64,000 nt of DNA from Meridianimarinicoccus sp. MJW13 (GCF_014901205.1 NZ_JACNMU010000005.1:124001-188000); one strand, 5' to 3'. Shown: positions 1 through 9,535, counted from the first letter of the stretch. The notes: a model not told the origin generated them from the sequence alone. A program made the numbers and translations.

Positions 1-2
1 GG

Positions 3-449
3 GCCTTCCGCACCGCGCCGGACCTTGCCTTCCTGATGAGCCGCGAGACGCTGGAAACCCGCAAGCTGTCGCGCGCGGCCATCGAAACCCTGGCGATCAT
101 CGCCTACCACCAGCCGGTCACCCGCGCCGAGATCGAGGAAATCCGCGGCGTCGGCGTCAGCCGCGGCACCATCGACCAGTTGCTCGAGATGGAATGGATC
201 CGGCTCGGCCGCCGCCGCATGACCCCGGGCCGGCCGGTGACCTTCGTGGTCACGGAAACCTTCCTCGATCACTTCAGCCTGGAATGCGCACGCGACCTGC
301 CCGGCCTCAAGGAATTGCGCGCCGCCGGCCTGCTCGACAACCGCCCGCCGCCGGGCGCGGACCTGCCTGATCAAGACACCGGCGACACCGATCAATCCGA
401 ATTGTTCGAAAGCGGGAACGATGACTCTCCGGGCCCCGAGGCGCCCTGA
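3..449 (+). CDS. scpB: Segregation and condensation protein B, 3' part
   Basis: ScpB is the winged-helix subunit that binds ScpA in the SMC condensin, which compacts and separates the chromosome in the cytoplasm. Only the last 148 codons are visible and the frame is open to the left edge, so the start is outside the window. The signature ETLAIIAYHQPVTRAEIE followed by IRGVGVSRGTI is the conserved second winged-helix region of ScpB. The last 35 or so residues form an acidic, Asp/Glu/Pro-rich tail, as is common in the family. The gene ends at a TGA and is followed by two copies of a terminator-like hairpin. The family call is firm; the length of the full protein is unknown. Confidence 0.93.
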   Translation, partial: AFRTAPDLAFLMSRETLETRKLSRAAIETLAIIAYHQPVTRAEIEEIRGVGVSRGTIDQLLEMEWIRLGRRRMTPGRPVTFVVTETFLDHFSLECARDLPGLKELRAAGLLDNRPPPGADLPDQDTGDTDQSELFESGNDDSPGPEAP

Positions 450-517
450 CGGCTGGCAGAAACGCGCCCACGACCGGACGCGGGGTCGGCTGAGGCTCTG
501 CCCATTCGCGCCTGAAC

Positions 518-535
518 CGCTCCCCCGGAGCGTTT
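518..535 (+). terminator. Hairpin terminator copy 1 after scpB
   Basis: A 6-bp perfect stem CGCTCC/GGAGCG with a 3-nt loop is followed by TTT. It lies 69 nt past the scpB stop. The T run is short, so termination strength is uncertain. Confidence 0.45.
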
Positions 536-572
536 CCGAGACGGCTGAGGCTCCGCCCATTCGCGCCTGAAC

Positions 573-590
573 CGCTCCCCCGGAGCGTTT
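573..590 (+). terminator. Hairpin terminator copy 2 after scpB
   Basis: This is the same CGCTCC/GGAGCG stem and TTT, 55 nt downstream of copy 1, inside the second unit of the tandem repeat. Confidence 0.45.
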
Positions 591-605
591 CCGAGACGGC
601 GCTCA

Positions 606-637
606 TTCTTCTTGGCGAAAATACTCCCGCCGGAGGC
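606..637. repeat. Interspersed 32-nt intergenic element, copy 1
   Basis: It begins TTCTTCTTGGC and ends CGCCGGAGGC, with an AAAATACTC core. A second copy at 34344-34375 matches at 28 of 32 positions. Both sit just outside coding sequence, here 14 nt past the 3' end of aroA. The part CTCC-cgcc-GGAG can fold. I recall similar sequences between genes in other Rhodobacteraceae, but no search was done. Confidence 0.6.
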
Positions 638-651
638 ATGAAATCCGCGCG

Positions 652-2007
652 TCAGCGCGCCGCTTCATCCTCCAACCGCGCGCCCAACTCCCGCATCAGG
701 GGCACGAAGATCGGGAAGGACGTTGCGATGGGCCCAGCGTCATCCACCGTCACCGGCTTCTGCGCGGCCATGCCAAGGCACAGGAAGGACATGGCAATCC
801 GGTGGTCCAGCCGCGCGGCCGCCGTGGCCCCGCCCGGTACCCCGCCCGCACCCATGCCGTGCACGATGAAGGTGTCCTCATCTTCCTCGATGGTCACGCC
901 ACAGGCTTCCAGACCGCGCGCCATGGCGTCGATCCGGTCGCTTTCCTTGACCCGCAGTTCCTTTACCCCGCGCATGACGGTCTTGCCCGTGGACAGCGCC
1001 GCCACCACCGACAGGATCGGGTATTCATCGATCATCGACGGGGCGCGCTCGGGCGGCACCTCGATGCCCTGCATGCTGTCCGAGAATCTGGCGCGCAGAT
1101 CGGCTACCGGCTCGCCGCCCTCGGTGCGTTCGTTCTCATAGGTCAGATCCGCGCCCATCTCGCGCAGGGTGGCGAACAGCCCGGCCCGCGTCGGGTTCAG
1201 CCCGATATTGGGGATCAGCACGTCCGAGCCTTCGGTGATCAGCGCCGCACAGACCGGGAAGGCCGCCGAGGAGGGATCGCGCGGCACCACGATGGTCTGC
1301 GGTTTCAACTCTGGCTGGCCGGTCAGGGTGATGACCCGGCCCTCGTCGGTGTCCTCGGTCGTCACCACCGCCCCGAACCCCGCCAGCATCCGCTCGGAAT
1401 GATCGCGGGTGGCTTCCTTTTCGATCACCACGGTCTGGCCCGGCGCATTCAGGCCGGCCAGCAGAACCGCCGATTTGACCTGTGCCGAAGGCATCGGCGT
1501 GACATAGCGCACCGGCACCGGGGCGGCAGCCCCGACGATGGTCATCGGTAGACGCCCGCCCTTGCGGCCATGGCTTTGTGCCCCGAAAAGGGCGATGGGA
1601 TCGGTGATCCGCCCCATGGGACGGCTGCGCAGCGAGGCATCGCCGGTGAAGGTGGCCGAGATCGGCGTGGTCGCCATGCAGCCCATGATCAGCCGCACCC
1701 CGGTGCCGGAGTTGCCGCAATCGATCACATCCTCGGGTTCGGAAAACCCACCAACGCCGACGCCATGCACCCGCCAGGTGCCATCGGCATCGCGGGCCAC
1801 ATCGGCGCCGAAAGCGCGCATGGCCTTGGCGGTGTCCAGCACGTCCTGCCCTTCCAGCAGACCGGTCACGCAGGTTTCGCCCACGGCCATGGCCCCAAGG
1901 ATCAGCGACCGATGCGAGATCGACTTGTCACCCGGGACATGTGCGGTTCCGGTCAGTGGGCCCGCGCGGTGCGCGGTCATCGGGGCGGCGGGTCCATGGG
2001 ACGACAT
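652..2007 (-). CDS. aroA: 3-phosphoshikimate 1-carboxyvinyltransferase (EPSP synthase, class II type)
   Basis: This enzyme joins shikimate-3-phosphate and phosphoenolpyruvate to give EPSP, the sixth step of chorismate and aromatic amino acid synthesis. The protein has 451 residues, usual for the family. All four motifs used to define class II enzymes are present: GDKS at 26-29, SAQVK at 174-178, RDHSE at 201-205 and NPTR at 271-274. The loop at 98-103 reads GNSGTG, with Gly101 where the Agrobacterium CP4 enzyme has Ala. The start has a good ribosome site (GAGGAG, 6 nt before ATG). A second in-frame ATG lies at codon 10. The gene is last in a leftward series but 99 nt from trmB, so it may have its own promoter. 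Confidence 0.96.
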   Translation of the reverse strand: MSSHGPAAPMTAHRAGPLTGTAHVPGDKSISHRSLILGAMAVGETCVTGLLEGQDVLDTAKAMRAFGADVARDADGTWRVHGVGVGGFSEPEDVIDCGNSGTGVRLIMGCMATTPISATFTGDASLRSRPMGRITDPIALFGAQSHGRKGGRLPMTIVGAAAPVPVRYVTPMPSAQVKSAVLLAGLNAPGQTVVIEKEATRDHSERMLAGFGAVVTTEDTDEGRVITLTGQPELKPQTIVVPRDPSSAAFPVCAALITEGSDVLIPNIGLNPTRAGLFATLREMGADLTYENERTEGGEPVADLRARFSDSMQGIEVPPERAPSMIDEYPILSVVAALSTGKTVMRGVKELRVKESDRIDAMARGLEACGVTIEEDEDTFIVHGMGAGGVPGGATAAARLDHRIAMSFLCLGMAAQKPVTVDDAGPIATSFPIFVPLMRELGARLEDEAAR

Positions 2008-2106
2008 CGGGGGCTCCTCTTGAATGGGTCGGCCATCTGTTAGCGGCCTGCTGCGGCAAGGTCCATGGGGGCGCTAACGATTGGGCAGACGGCGGTCCCG
2101 CTGCGG

Positions 2107-2823
2107 TCAGATCTTGCGGAAGGTCAGGTAATGCGGCGTGCGCCCCTCGCGCAGCGCCTTTTGTTCATAGCGGGTCGAAATCCAGTCGTCCCAGGGCGCG
2201 CGCCAATCCTCGGGGCCTTCGGCCAGCCATTCGAAATCGGGCCGCGCCATCAGTTGTTCCAGCGCCTGCCGCACATAGTCGGGAATGTCGGTGGCGATGC
2301 GGAAGATGGCACCGGGCTTCAGCACCCGCGCCAGCGGATCCAGATGCTCGGGCGTCACGAACCGGCGGCGGTGGTGGCGCTTTTTCGGCCAGGGATCGGG
2401 GTACAGTAGGAAGGCGCGCGAGATGCTGGCCTCGGGCAGAACATCGAACATGTCGCGCACGTCGCCCGGATGCACCTTCAGGTTCTCGACCCCGGCGCGG
2501 CGGATCTTGCCCAGCAGCATCGCGACGCCGTTGATATAGGGCTCGCAACCGATGATGCCGACATCGGGGTTTTGGGCCGCCTGATGCACCATGTGCTCGC
2601 CGCCGCCGAAACCGATCTCCAGCCAGACCGGTTTGCCGCCGAACATGGCGTCCAGATCCAGTGGCACGCGTTCGGGGTTGGCGTCCCAGTCCACCTTGCC
2701 CGGCGAAAGCGCCACGAGGTCTTCGTTCAGATAGCCTTTCTGGCTATCCCGCAGGCCCTTGCCACGACGGCGGCCATAAAAATTGCGCCACGGGGCGCCG
2801 GAGGGAGAATTGCTGTCGGTCAT
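2107..2823 (-). CDS. trmB: tRNA (guanine-N7-)-methyltransferase
   Basis: TrmB is a cytoplasmic SAM-dependent enzyme that makes m7G46 in the variable loop of tRNA. The 238-residue protein has the SAM-binding LEIGFGGGEH at about 68-77, the acidic CEP that ends strand 2, and the family hallmark FLLYPDPWPKKRHHRRRF. The N-terminus NFYGRRRGK is basic, as is usual for tRNA binding. The gene follows lnt by 33 nt on the same strand, so the two are probably co-transcribed. Confidence 0.95.
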   Translation of the reverse strand: MTDSNSPSGAPWRNFYGRRRGKGLRDSQKGYLNEDLVALSPGKVDWDANPERVPLDLDAMFGGKPVWLEIGFGGGEHMVHQAAQNPDVGIIGCEPYINGVAMLLGKIRRAGVENLKVHPGDVRDMFDVLPEASISRAFLLYPDPWPKKRHHRRRFVTPEHLDPLARVLKPGAIFRIATDIPDYVRQALEQLMARPDFEWLAEGPEDWRAPWDDWISTRYEQKALREGRTPHYLTFRKI

Positions 2824-2856
2824 GGGCCGGGGATGTGCGCGGCTGGCAACGAAAGG

Positions 2857-4374
2857 TCAAGCCCCTCGCACGCGGCGCAGCCCCAGACCGGCGATCAGGA
2901 CCAGGGCCGCGATCAGCACCGGCCAGTTCCCGGTGCGGGAATAGAGCGTCGGCGGCAGCGGCGCGGGCAGCGCCACATCGATCACCCCGGCCACCCCCAG
3001 CGGAATCTCGGCCAGCATCCGGCCTGCCGGACCGATCACCGCCGATATGCCGGTGTTGGCGGCGCGTACCAGCGGCACGCCCTGTTCCACTGCCCGCATC
3101 CGCGCCTGCGCCAGATGCTGCTGCGGGCCCGCGAACTCGCCAAACCAGGCGTCATTGGTGAGTTGCACGATCCAGTCGGCGCGGGGGCCGGGCGCGAAGC
3201 CGTGGCGCGGGAAGATGGCTTCATAGCAGATCAGCGGCAGCACCCGGCCCAGCCCCTGCCCGCGCAGGTCCAACACCTGCGGGCCCGGACCAGAGGTAAA
3301 ACCGCCCAGCATGTCGGTGGCCAGCCCCGCCAGCCCCAGACGGGCCGCCAGCGCGCCGCCGGGAAAATACTCGCCAAAGGGCACCAGATGGAACTTGTCG
3401 TAAACCGCAAGAGGCTTGCCATCGCCATCCAGCACCCCGACCGCATTGCGCAGTTCAGATCCTTCGAACCGCTGCGCGCCCACCAGCGTCACCGCCCCAC
3501 CTGCCGCGCGGGCGATCTGGGCATTGCCCTCGGTCTCGCCGCCCCAGAGGTAGGGAAGCGTCACCTCGGGCCAGACCACCACATCCGGGGTCAGCGTGCC
3601 GGGCTGGCCGGTCAACTCCAGCTTGCGTCGCCAGAACACCGGGATCATGTCGGGCTGCCATTTCTGGTGTTGGGGCGCGTTGGGCTGCACCACCCGCACC
3701 ACCGGGCCTTCGGGCGCCACGGGTGACTCAGCGGGCAAGCTGGCCGTCCCGCCGACCCAGACCGCCAGCAGCAGCACCGGGCCCGCGGCCCCGCGCCAGC
3801 GTCCGGCCCCTTGCCCGAACAGCAGCACCGCAATGCCGCCTGCGGCCAGAACAGTCAGTGCCACAAGGGCGTAGGGCCCGCCCCAGGCCGCGCCCATGCG
3901 CACCGGCGTGTCGATCCAGAAGCTGGCCACCATGCCCCAGGGAAAGCCGGTGAACAGCACCGCGCGGATCATCTCGGCCAGCGGCAGGGTGGCGGCCAGT
4001 GCCAGCACCCGCAGGCCCAGCCCTGCCCCGCGCCCCAACCAGACCGCAGCCGCCATCGCCACACCCCAGAACAACGCCATGCCGCCGGCCAGCAGCACCA
4101 GCGCGAAGGGCGCCATCCAGCCGTGGCGGGCGATGTCCACAAGGAACGGCTCGACGATCCAATGCAGGGTGGCCAGGAAATAGCCCAACGCCAGTCCCCA
4201 ACCGCGCCAGAACCCGGCGCGCGGGGTCGGCGCGGGCAAGGCCAGCCCCAGCCCCACGGCCAGCACCAGCAGCGCCACCAGCGGCCAGCCGAAGGGCGCC
4301 TGCCCCAGCGCCGCCGCCGCCCCGCAGAGCGTCAGTGCCAGCCAGAGCCTGCGGCCCGAAAGCTCAGCCCGCAT
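2857..4374 (-). CDS. lnt: Apolipoprotein N-acyltransferase
   Basis: Lnt adds the third acyl chain to the N-terminal cysteine of lipoproteins in the inner membrane. The N-terminal half (about residues 8-210) is a run of hydrophobic segments. The C-terminal half is a nitrilase-like domain carrying the Glu-Lys-Cys triad in VVWPEVTLP, VYDKFHLVPFGEYFP and LICYEAIFP. I chose the ATG at 4374 (505 residues), which begins [11 protein letters not shown]. The frame stays open to 4437, but the extra residues are polar and unlike Lnt N-termini. The chosen start overlaps the end of corC by 11 nt, which suggests translational coupling. Confidence 0.95.
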   Translation of the reverse strand: MRAELSGRRLWLALTLCGAAAALGQAPFGWPLVALLVLAVGLGLALPAPTPRAGFWRGWGLALGYFLATLHWIVEPFLVDIARHGWMAPFALVLLAGGMALFWGVAMAAAVWLGRGAGLGLRVLALAATLPLAEMIRAVLFTGFPWGMVASFWIDTPVRMGAAWGGPYALVALTVLAAGGIAVLLFGQGAGRWRGAAGPVLLLAVWVGGTASLPAESPVAPEGPVVRVVQPNAPQHQKWQPDMIPVFWRRKLELTGQPGTLTPDVVVWPEVTLPYLWGGETEGNAQIARAAGGAVTLVGAQRFEGSELRNAVGVLDGDGKPLAVYDKFHLVPFGEYFPGGALAARLGLAGLATDMLGGFTSGPGPQVLDLRGQGLGRVLPLICYEAIFPRHGFAPGPRADWIVQLTNDAWFGEFAGPQQHLAQARMRAVEQGVPLVRAANTGISAVIGPAGRMLAEIPLGVAGVIDVALPAPLPPTLYSRTGNWPVLIAALVLIAGLGLRRVRGA

Positions 4375-5242
4375 CCGGTTTGCTGTTGGGTGTGCGAATG
4401 CGCAACCGCTTGATCCGGCGCGGGTCGGCATCGACAACCTCGATCTCGACCCCGGCGGGATGCTTCAGAACTTCGCCCCGTGCCGGCACCCGGCCCATGA
4501 GCAGGAAAACGACGCCGCCCAGGGTATCGATATCCTCGTCCACACCCGGCATGTGCAGATCAACGCCGATGGCCTCCGAGAACTCGTCCAGCGGGGCCCG
4601 CGCCAATGCGACGAAGGTGCCCGGCGCCTCTTCGGTCCAGGGCTGAACTTCTTCTTCGTCGTGCTCGTCCTCGATCTCGCCGATGACCTGTTCGATCAGG
4701 TCCTCCAGCGTCACCAGCCCATCGGTGCCGCCGTATTCGTCGATCACCAGCGCCATATGGGTGCGCTGGGTCTGCATTTTCTGCAGCAGCACGCCGATGG
4801 GCATCGAGGGCGGCGCATAGATCAGCGGACGCACCAGATCGCGCAGGTCAAACCCGTTGTTGTCGTGATCGAAGCCGTGCTTCAGCGCCACGTCTTTCAG
4901 GTGCACCATGCCAATGGGGCTGTCGAGCGTGCCGTCATAGACCGGCAGCCGCGAATAGCCGCTGGTTCGGAACAGGTCCACCAGATCGGTGAGCGGGCAT
5001 TCCATCGTCACGGCGGTGATCTCGGCTTTGGGCACCGCCACATCCGAGATCTGCATGCCCCGCAAGTTGGACAGGCCGGGCCGTTCCTTCTGATCGCCTG
5101 CGTCGATGGCGTGGCCGTTTTTCACGTGAGGGTCCGAGGCCCGGTCGGCGCGACTGAACACGCGCCCCAGAAGGCCCCATCGGCTGGTTTGGTCGTCTTG
5201 CGAGTCGGCCGTCTCCGGACTGGACCCGTCTCCGTCGTTCAT
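4364..5242 (-). CDS. corC: CorC/HlyC-type CBS-domain protein
   Basis: The 292-residue soluble protein has an N-terminal linker, a pair of CBS domains (about 65-190; the second contains [20 protein letters not shown]) and a C-terminal CorC_HlyC domain ending in [11 protein letters not shown]. Members are linked to magnesium and cobalt efflux and envelope stress, and are often called hemolysins without proof. No membrane-spanning DUF21 part is present, so this is the short YbeX type. It starts 4 nt after ybeY ends and overlaps lnt, within the conserved phoH-ybeY-corC-lnt order. The start at 5242 (MNDGDGSS) is preferred over an open extension into ybeY. Confidence 0.9.
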   Translation of the reverse strand: MNDGDGSSPETADSQDDQTSRWGLLGRVFSRADRASDPHVKNGHAIDAGDQKERPGLSNLRGMQISDVAVPKAEITAVTMECPLTDLVDLFRTSGYSRLPVYDGTLDSPIGMVHLKDVALKHGFDHDNNGFDLRDLVRPLIYAPPSMPIGVLLQKMQTQRTHMALVIDEYGGTDGLVTLEDLIEQVIGEIEDEHDEEEVQPWTEEAPGTFVALARAPLDEFSEAIGVDLHMPGVDEDIDTLGGVVFLLMGRVPARGEVLKHPAGVEIEVVDADPRRIKRLRIRTPNSKPDAG

Positions 5243-5246
5243 TGTC

Positions 5247-5798
5247 TCATCCGTTTTGATCAGGGAATCCACCCTGCTCGGCATATGGGTCTGCGATCCC
5301 AAGCTTCGCAAGTATCGTGGTCTCGAGCCCTTCCATCAAGGCTGCATCTGCATCGGTTTCATGATCGTACCCCAAAAGATGCAGGATGCCATGCACGAGA
5401 AGGTGTGTGACGTGATCGTCGGCACTGCGGCCGACGGCTTCGGCCTCGCGCAGGCAGGTTTCCAGGGCGATGGCCACATCGCCCAATTCGATCGGCTCAT
5501 CGGGAAACAATCCCTGTGGCGGTTGCGGTGCGCCGCCCGGCACATCGGCGGCGCGTTCGTCCGAGGGCCACGACAACACGTTGGTGGGTGCGGGCTTGCC
5601 GCGAAACTCGGCATTCAGATCGGCGATACGGGCGTCGTCGCAACCCAGCAGGCTGATCTCGAACCCTGCCGGGTCATGGCCCAGATGCGACAGCACGGCG
5701 CGCACCGCCGCATTGGCGCGGGCGTCGAGATCGAGGGCGCTCCAGCCGTCAGCGTCGAGGGTGGTTTCAACCGGTTTTTCTGGCATCCGCAGCGTCAT
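5247..5798 (-). CDS. ybeY: Endoribonuclease / rRNA maturation factor YbeY
   Basis: YbeY is a zinc-dependent single-strand endoribonuclease needed for 16S rRNA 3'-end processing and ribosome quality control. The metal motif H-x3-H-x5-G-x-D-H reads HLLVHGILHLLGYDH at about residues 132-146 of the 183-residue product. The start at 5798 (MTLRMPEKP) sits behind a short GAGG; an ATG four codons later (5786) is possible. The 5' end overlaps phoH by 32 nt at this start and the 3' end lies 4 nt before corC, so the genes are one transcription unit. Confidence 0.94.
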   Translation of the reverse strand: MTLRMPEKPVETTLDADGWSALDLDARANAAVRAVLSHLGHDPAGFEISLLGCDDARIADLNAEFRGKPAPTNVLSWPSDERAADVPGGAPQPPQGLFPDEPIELGDVAIALETCLREAEAVGRSADDHVTHLLVHGILHLLGYDHETDADAALMEGLETTILAKLGIADPYAEQGGFPDQNG

Positions 5799-6789
5799 AG
5801 GCCTCGATGATCCGGGCCACAAGCGGGTGGCGGACCACATCCTTGGCGGTGAAGTAGTTGAACGAGATTCCCTTGACGCCGCTGAGCAGGCTTTCGGCAT
5901 CGCGCAGCCCGCTTTTTACCCCGCGCGGCAGATCGACCTGGCTGCGGTCGCCGGTGACCACCATGCGCGACCCTTCGCCCAGACGGGTCAGGAACATCTT
6001 CATCTGCATGGTGGTGGCGTTCTGCGCCTCGTCCAGCACCACGAAGGCATTGGACAGGGTGCGGCCGCGCATGAAGGCCAGCGGCGCGATCTCGATCTTC
6101 TTTTCCTCGATCAGCTTGGTGACCTGCTTGCCGGGCAGAAAATCGTTCAGCGCGTCATACAGCGGCTGCATGAAGGGATCGACCTTGTCCTTCATGTCGC
6201 CGGGCAGATGGCCCAGCTTTTCGCCGGCCTCGACCGCCGGGCGGCTGAGCACGATCCGGTCCACATGACCGCCGATGAACATCGACACGCCCACCGCCAC
6301 GGCCAGATAGGTCTTGCCGGTGCCCGCCGGGCCGATGCCGAAAGCAAGTTCGTTGTCGAACAAGGACTTGACGTAGGCTTTCTGGGCGTCTGTGCGCGGC
6401 TCGACGGTCTTCTTGCGGGTCTTGATCTCGACCTCTTCGCGGCGGAACATCTCAAGCTGATCGCCGTCGCCCTCTTCGGGCGGCACCGGCGTGTTGGTCA
6501 TTCGCAATTCGCCGTCGATGTCGCCGGGGCCGACGGTTCGGCCCGATTCCAGACGGTGATAGAGTGCGCCAAGAACCTCGATCCCGCGCGACTGCGCGTC
6601 CTTGGGACCATACAGAGCAAGCTGGTTGCCACGTCGGAGGATCTGAACACCCAGGGCGGTTTCGATCTGGGTGAGGTTGCGATCATATTCGCCGCAAAGA
6701 TCAATGAGCAGACGGTTGTCCTGAAACTCGACCTGGACCTCGGGAACTTCCGCCCCTTCCGTGGGCGGGGTCAGCATGCTGGTGGTCAA
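5767..6789 (-). CDS. phoH: PhoH-family ATPase (YbeZ type)
   Basis: This is a cytoplasmic P-loop NTPase that usually works with YbeY in RNA metabolism. An N-terminal KH-like segment (NLTQIETALGVQILRRGN) is followed by the PhoH domain with Walker A FGIGPAGTGKTYLA and the Walker B region NAFVVLDEAQNAT. I place the start at the TTG at 6787-6789, because AAGGAG lies 6 nt before it. The next ATG (6777) has no site at a normal distance. The predicted product has 340 residues. It is first in the phoH-ybeY-corC-lnt unit, 243 nt after miaB. Confidence 0.92.
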   Translation of the reverse strand: MTTSMLTPPTEGAEVPEVQVEFQDNRLLIDLCGEYDRNLTQIETALGVQILRRGNQLALYGPKDAQSRGIEVLGALYHRLESGRTVGPGDIDGELRMTNTPVPPEEGDGDQLEMFRREEVEIKTRKKTVEPRTDAQKAYVKSLFDNELAFGIGPAGTGKTYLAVAVGVSMFIGGHVDRIVLSRPAVEAGEKLGHLPGDMKDKVDPFMQPLYDALNDFLPGKQVTKLIEEKKIEIAPLAFMRGRTLSNAFVVLDEAQNATTMQMKMFLTRLGEGSRMVVTGDRSQVDLPRGVKSGLRDAESLLSGVKGISFNYFTAKDVVRHPLVARIIEAYDAADARKTG

Positions 6790-7032
6790 AGACGTCTCCT
6801 TGCAGGGGGCTTGAGGCCAGCCTGCCAACTCCCCGGCGGCAAGGCAAGCGCGGTGCGCGATTTGTCACGACAACGCCATGGTTTTCCCCACCTCCGGCGC
6901 CAGAGCCCCCTGCGGCGGGCGGCGCGGATGCGGGCGCAGCATTGGCGGCAAACCCGCCGGTTGGCAAGCGTCTGGAAAAGGTATGGCCGGCGTATGGCAG
7001 TGCAGGCGCAGAAACCCGCGCCAGCCGCCCGG

Positions 7033-8358
7033 TCAGATCAACTCGCCCTTCAGCGAGTTCGGCGCGCTTTCGACGATACGGACGCGGGCGACCTTGCCGA
7101 TCAGGTCCGCCGGGGCCAGCGCATGGACCGCGTGCAGATGGTCGGATTTGCCGACAAGCTGGCCGTCCAGACGTCCGGGCTTTTCGAACAGAACGCCGAC
7201 CACTTGCCCGACCATCGCATCCTGCCGGGCTTTCTGCTGCTCGGTCAGCAGCGCCTGAAGCCGTTGCAGGCGGTCCGAGGCGACCTCGGCGGGCACCTGC
7301 CCCTTGCGTTCGGCGGCGGGGGTGCCGGGGCGCGGCGAATACTTGAACGAATAGGCCTGCCCGTAGCCGACGGTGCGGACCAGATCCATCGTGTCCTCGA
7401 AGTCCTGATCGGTCTCGCCGGGGAAGCCGACGATGAAATCGCCCGACAGCAGCAGATCGGGACGCGCGGCGCGGATGCGGTCGATCAGCGCGATATAGTC
7501 CGCCGCCGTATGCTTGCGGTTCATCGCCTTCAGGATGCGGTCCGAGCCGGACTGCACCGGCAGATGCAGATAGGGCATCAGCTTGGGGCAATCGCCATGG
7601 GCGGCGATCAGGTCGTCTTCCATGTCGTTGGGATGCGAGGTGGTGAAGCGGATACGCTCCAGCCCGTCGATCTCGGCCAGGCGGCGGATCAGCCGGGCCA
7701 GCCCCCATTCGCCGCCATCCGGCCCCGGCCCGTGGTAGGCGTTGACGTTCTGGCCCAGCAGGGTGATCTCGGCCACGCCGCGCGCCACCAGATCCTCGGC
7801 CTCGGCGATCAGGCGGGATGCCGGGCGGGACACCTCGGCGCCGCGCGTATAGGGCACCACGCAGAAGGCACAGAACTTGTCGCAGCCTTCCTGCACGGTC
7901 AGGAAGGCGGTCGCTCCGCGCTTGGCCTTGGGGCGGTCCGCCAGCTTGTCGAACTTGTCTTCCTCGGGGAAATCGGTGTCCAGCGCCGCCTCGCCCTTGC
8001 GGGCGCGGGCTTCCAGATCCGGCAGGCGGTGATAGCTTTGCGGGCCGACCACCAGATCAACCGAGGGCTGACGGCGCAGGATCTCGGCCCCCTCGGCCTG
8101 GGCGACGCACCCGGCGACGCCGATCTTCAGATCCGGGTTGTCGACCTTGAGCGCCTTCAGCCGGCCCAGTTCGGAATAGACCTTCTCGGCGGCCTTTTCG
8201 CGGATGTGGCAGGTGTTGAGCAGGATCATGTCCGCATCGTCGGGCGTGTCGGTGGTGACATAACCCGAGGGGCCAAGGGCCTCGGCCATACGCTCGCTGT
8301 CATAGACGTTCATCTGACAGCCGTAGGTCTTGATGAAAAGCTTCCGGGGGTCGGACAT
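7033..8358 (-). CDS. miaB: tRNA-2-methylthio-N6-dimethylallyladenosine synthase
   Basis: MiaB is a radical SAM methylthiotransferase that converts i6A37 to ms2i6A37 in tRNA. Three parts are visible: an N-terminal UPF0004 domain beginning with [16 protein letters not shown], the radical SAM core with [16 protein letters not shown] (CxxxCxxC), and a C-terminal TRAM domain ending near SLKGELI. The product has 441 residues. The frame stays open well upstream, but [17 protein letters not shown] is the family N-terminus, so ATG 8358 is the start. The gene lies at the head of the leftward housekeeping set. Confidence 0.96.
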   Translation of the reverse strand: MSDPRKLFIKTYGCQMNVYDSERMAEALGPSGYVTTDTPDDADMILLNTCHIREKAAEKVYSELGRLKALKVDNPDLKIGVAGCVAQAEGAEILRRQPSVDLVVGPQSYHRLPDLEARARKGEAALDTDFPEEDKFDKLADRPKAKRGATAFLTVQEGCDKFCAFCVVPYTRGAEVSRPASRLIAEAEDLVARGVAEITLLGQNVNAYHGPGPDGGEWGLARLIRRLAEIDGLERIRFTTSHPNDMEDDLIAAHGDCPKLMPYLHLPVQSGSDRILKAMNRKHTAADYIALIDRIRAARPDLLLSGDFIVGFPGETDQDFEDTMDLVRTVGYGQAYSFKYSPRPGTPAAERKGQVPAEVASDRLQRLQALLTEQQKARQDAMVGQVVGVLFEKPGRLDGQLVGKSDHLHAVHALAPADLIGKVARVRIVESAPNSLKGELI

Positions 8359-8435
8359 GGGATGCGGGCCTTTGGCGGGGATGCGGGATTGGCGCGGTGT
8401 AGCGAAAGCCGGCCTGCGACGCAATGACCGGCGGG

Positions 8436-9029
8436 TCAGACCAGGTCGGTGCCGGTGTCGGCAAGGATATACAGGCCTACGCAGATCATGATGAGCGGCG
8501 CCAGCCAGGCGCCATGCCGTTCCAGCGCCGCGCGCAGCCGATCGTGGCCCAGAACCCGGCCCAACACCGCCGCCAGAACCGCCGTGCCCATGGCCATGCC
8601 CACGACGATGGCCAGCCGCAGCGGGCTGGCGGTTTCGGCCAGCAGCGGCGTCAGCGTGGCCAGCGTATCGGTGCTGTTGACCAGCAACAGCGCCACCATG
8701 GAGCCGCCCGCCGCAACCGGCGCCTCGTCTGCGGACGCGCCGCCACGCAGCGCGCGCCATCCGGCAAACAGCCCCAGCCCCAGCGGCACCAGCCCCATCC
8801 AGCGGGAATGATGCGCCGGAAGACCTGCGGCCAGCAGCGACAGGACCCAGGCCGCGGCCAGAACCAGCGCCGCGGCAATCCACAATGCCCGCCGCCCCTG
8901 CCGCGCGCCATCGGCCAGCGTGCCGGCAAGTGCGGTCAGCACGACAATATTGTCCAGATTGGTGCCCAGCGTGATCGCCAGCCCCGCCGCCAGCAGCGTC
9001 ACCATTTCATCCAGAAGGCCGGACATCAT
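8436..9029 (-). CDS. CadD-like multi-pass membrane transporter
   Basis: The 197-residue protein is almost all hydrophobic, with about six membrane segments. It resembles the cadmium-resistance CadD branch of the LysE superfamily, whose members carry an N-terminal motif like [15 protein letters not shown], as seen here at about 22-36. A second motif, [16 protein letters not shown], at mid-length repeats the same pattern and fits the internal duplication of this fold. The substrate cannot be read from sequence; a divalent metal or small amine is possible. It lies between irr and miaB on the same strand, and the iron regulator next door is only suggestive. Confidence 0.7.
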   Translation of the reverse strand: MMSGLLDEMVTLLAAGLAITLGTNLDNIVVLTALAGTLADGARQGRRALWIAAALVLAAAWVLSLLAAGLPAHHSRWMGLVPLGLGLFAGWRALRGGASADEAPVAAGGSMVALLLVNSTDTLATLTPLLAETASPLRLAIVVGMAMGTAVLAAVLGRVLGHDRLRAALERHGAWLAPLIMICVGLYILADTGTDLV

Positions 9030-9077
9030 CAGCGGCTCGGCCCCGCGCGATGGATCATCGAAGAACCGGGGGGAAGG

Positions 9078-9518
9078 TCAGCCGCGCCGCAGACGGATGA
9101 CCACATCCACCTTGGCGATACGCGCCCCTTCGGGCAGCGTGGGCAGGCGCGTGATCTCCAGCTCTCCGCTGGGGGCATCCGTCAGTTCGGCGGTGTCTTC
9201 CCAGTAGAAATGCGGGTGATCGTCGGTGCGCGTGTCGAAGTAGCTTTTCGAGCCATCGACGGTGATTTCCTGAAGCAGCCCGGCCTCGCAAAAGGCGCGC
9301 AGGGTGTTGTAGACCGTGGCCAGCGCCACACGCTCGCCCCGGCCCAGAACCTCGGCAAACAGGCTTTCGGCGGACACATGGCGGTCCTGCCCGTCGCCGA
9401 CCAGAAGGTCGGCCAGGATCAGGCGCTGCCGCGTCGGGCGCAGCCCGGCGGTCTTGAGCCAGTCGGAAGCCCGTGCAGCCGGGGATGTGGTCGAGGGAAA
9501 TGGCGTCTGTGTCATCAC
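9078..9518 (-). CDS. irr: Fur-family iron response regulator Irr
   Basis: Irr is the alphaproteobacterial Fur relative that acts under low iron and is usually sensitive to heme. The 146-residue protein has a winged helix (RPTRQRLILADLL, then ALATVYNTLRAFCEAGLL) and a dimerisation domain. HPHFYWEDT holds the HxH site linked to heme in Irr proteins. The Bradyrhizobium heme regulatory motif near the N-terminus is absent. The C-terminus lacks the paired CxxC zinc motifs of classical Fur. The gene is divergent from fabA, an arrangement typical of Rhodobacterales, and the spacer holds dyad symmetry. AAAGG precedes the first ATG. Confidence 0.88.
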   Translation of the reverse strand: MMTQTPFPSTTSPAARASDWLKTAGLRPTRQRLILADLLVGDGQDRHVSAESLFAEVLGRGERVALATVYNTLRAFCEAGLLQEITVDGSKSYFDTRTDDHPHFYWEDTAELTDAPSGELEITRLPTLPEGARIAKVDVVIRLRRG

Positions 9519-9535
9519 TGCCTTTATAAAGGGCG

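Larger units (their letters stand above)
487..596. repeat. Tandem direct repeat, two 55-bp units
   Basis: Units 487-541 and 542-596 match at 54 of 55 positions; the single difference is T at 499 against C at 554. A third copy begins (CGGC at 597-600) and stops. Each unit carries an inverted repeat CGCTCC-ccc-GGAGCG followed by TTT. The repeat lies between scpB (rightward) and aroA (leftward). It looks like a recent duplication of a transcription-terminator module. Confidence 0.9.

Noticed and set aside
2824-2856. Looked for metK and a SAM/SAH riboswitch near trmB
   Set aside because: I recall that order from some relatives, but only 33 bp separate lnt and trmB here and no such RNA or gene is present.
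5470-8427. A 985-codon open frame on the plus strand
   Set aside because: It runs antisense through ybeY, phoH and miaB, whose motifs are complete; its protein has no family motif. Long antisense frames are a by-product of high GC.
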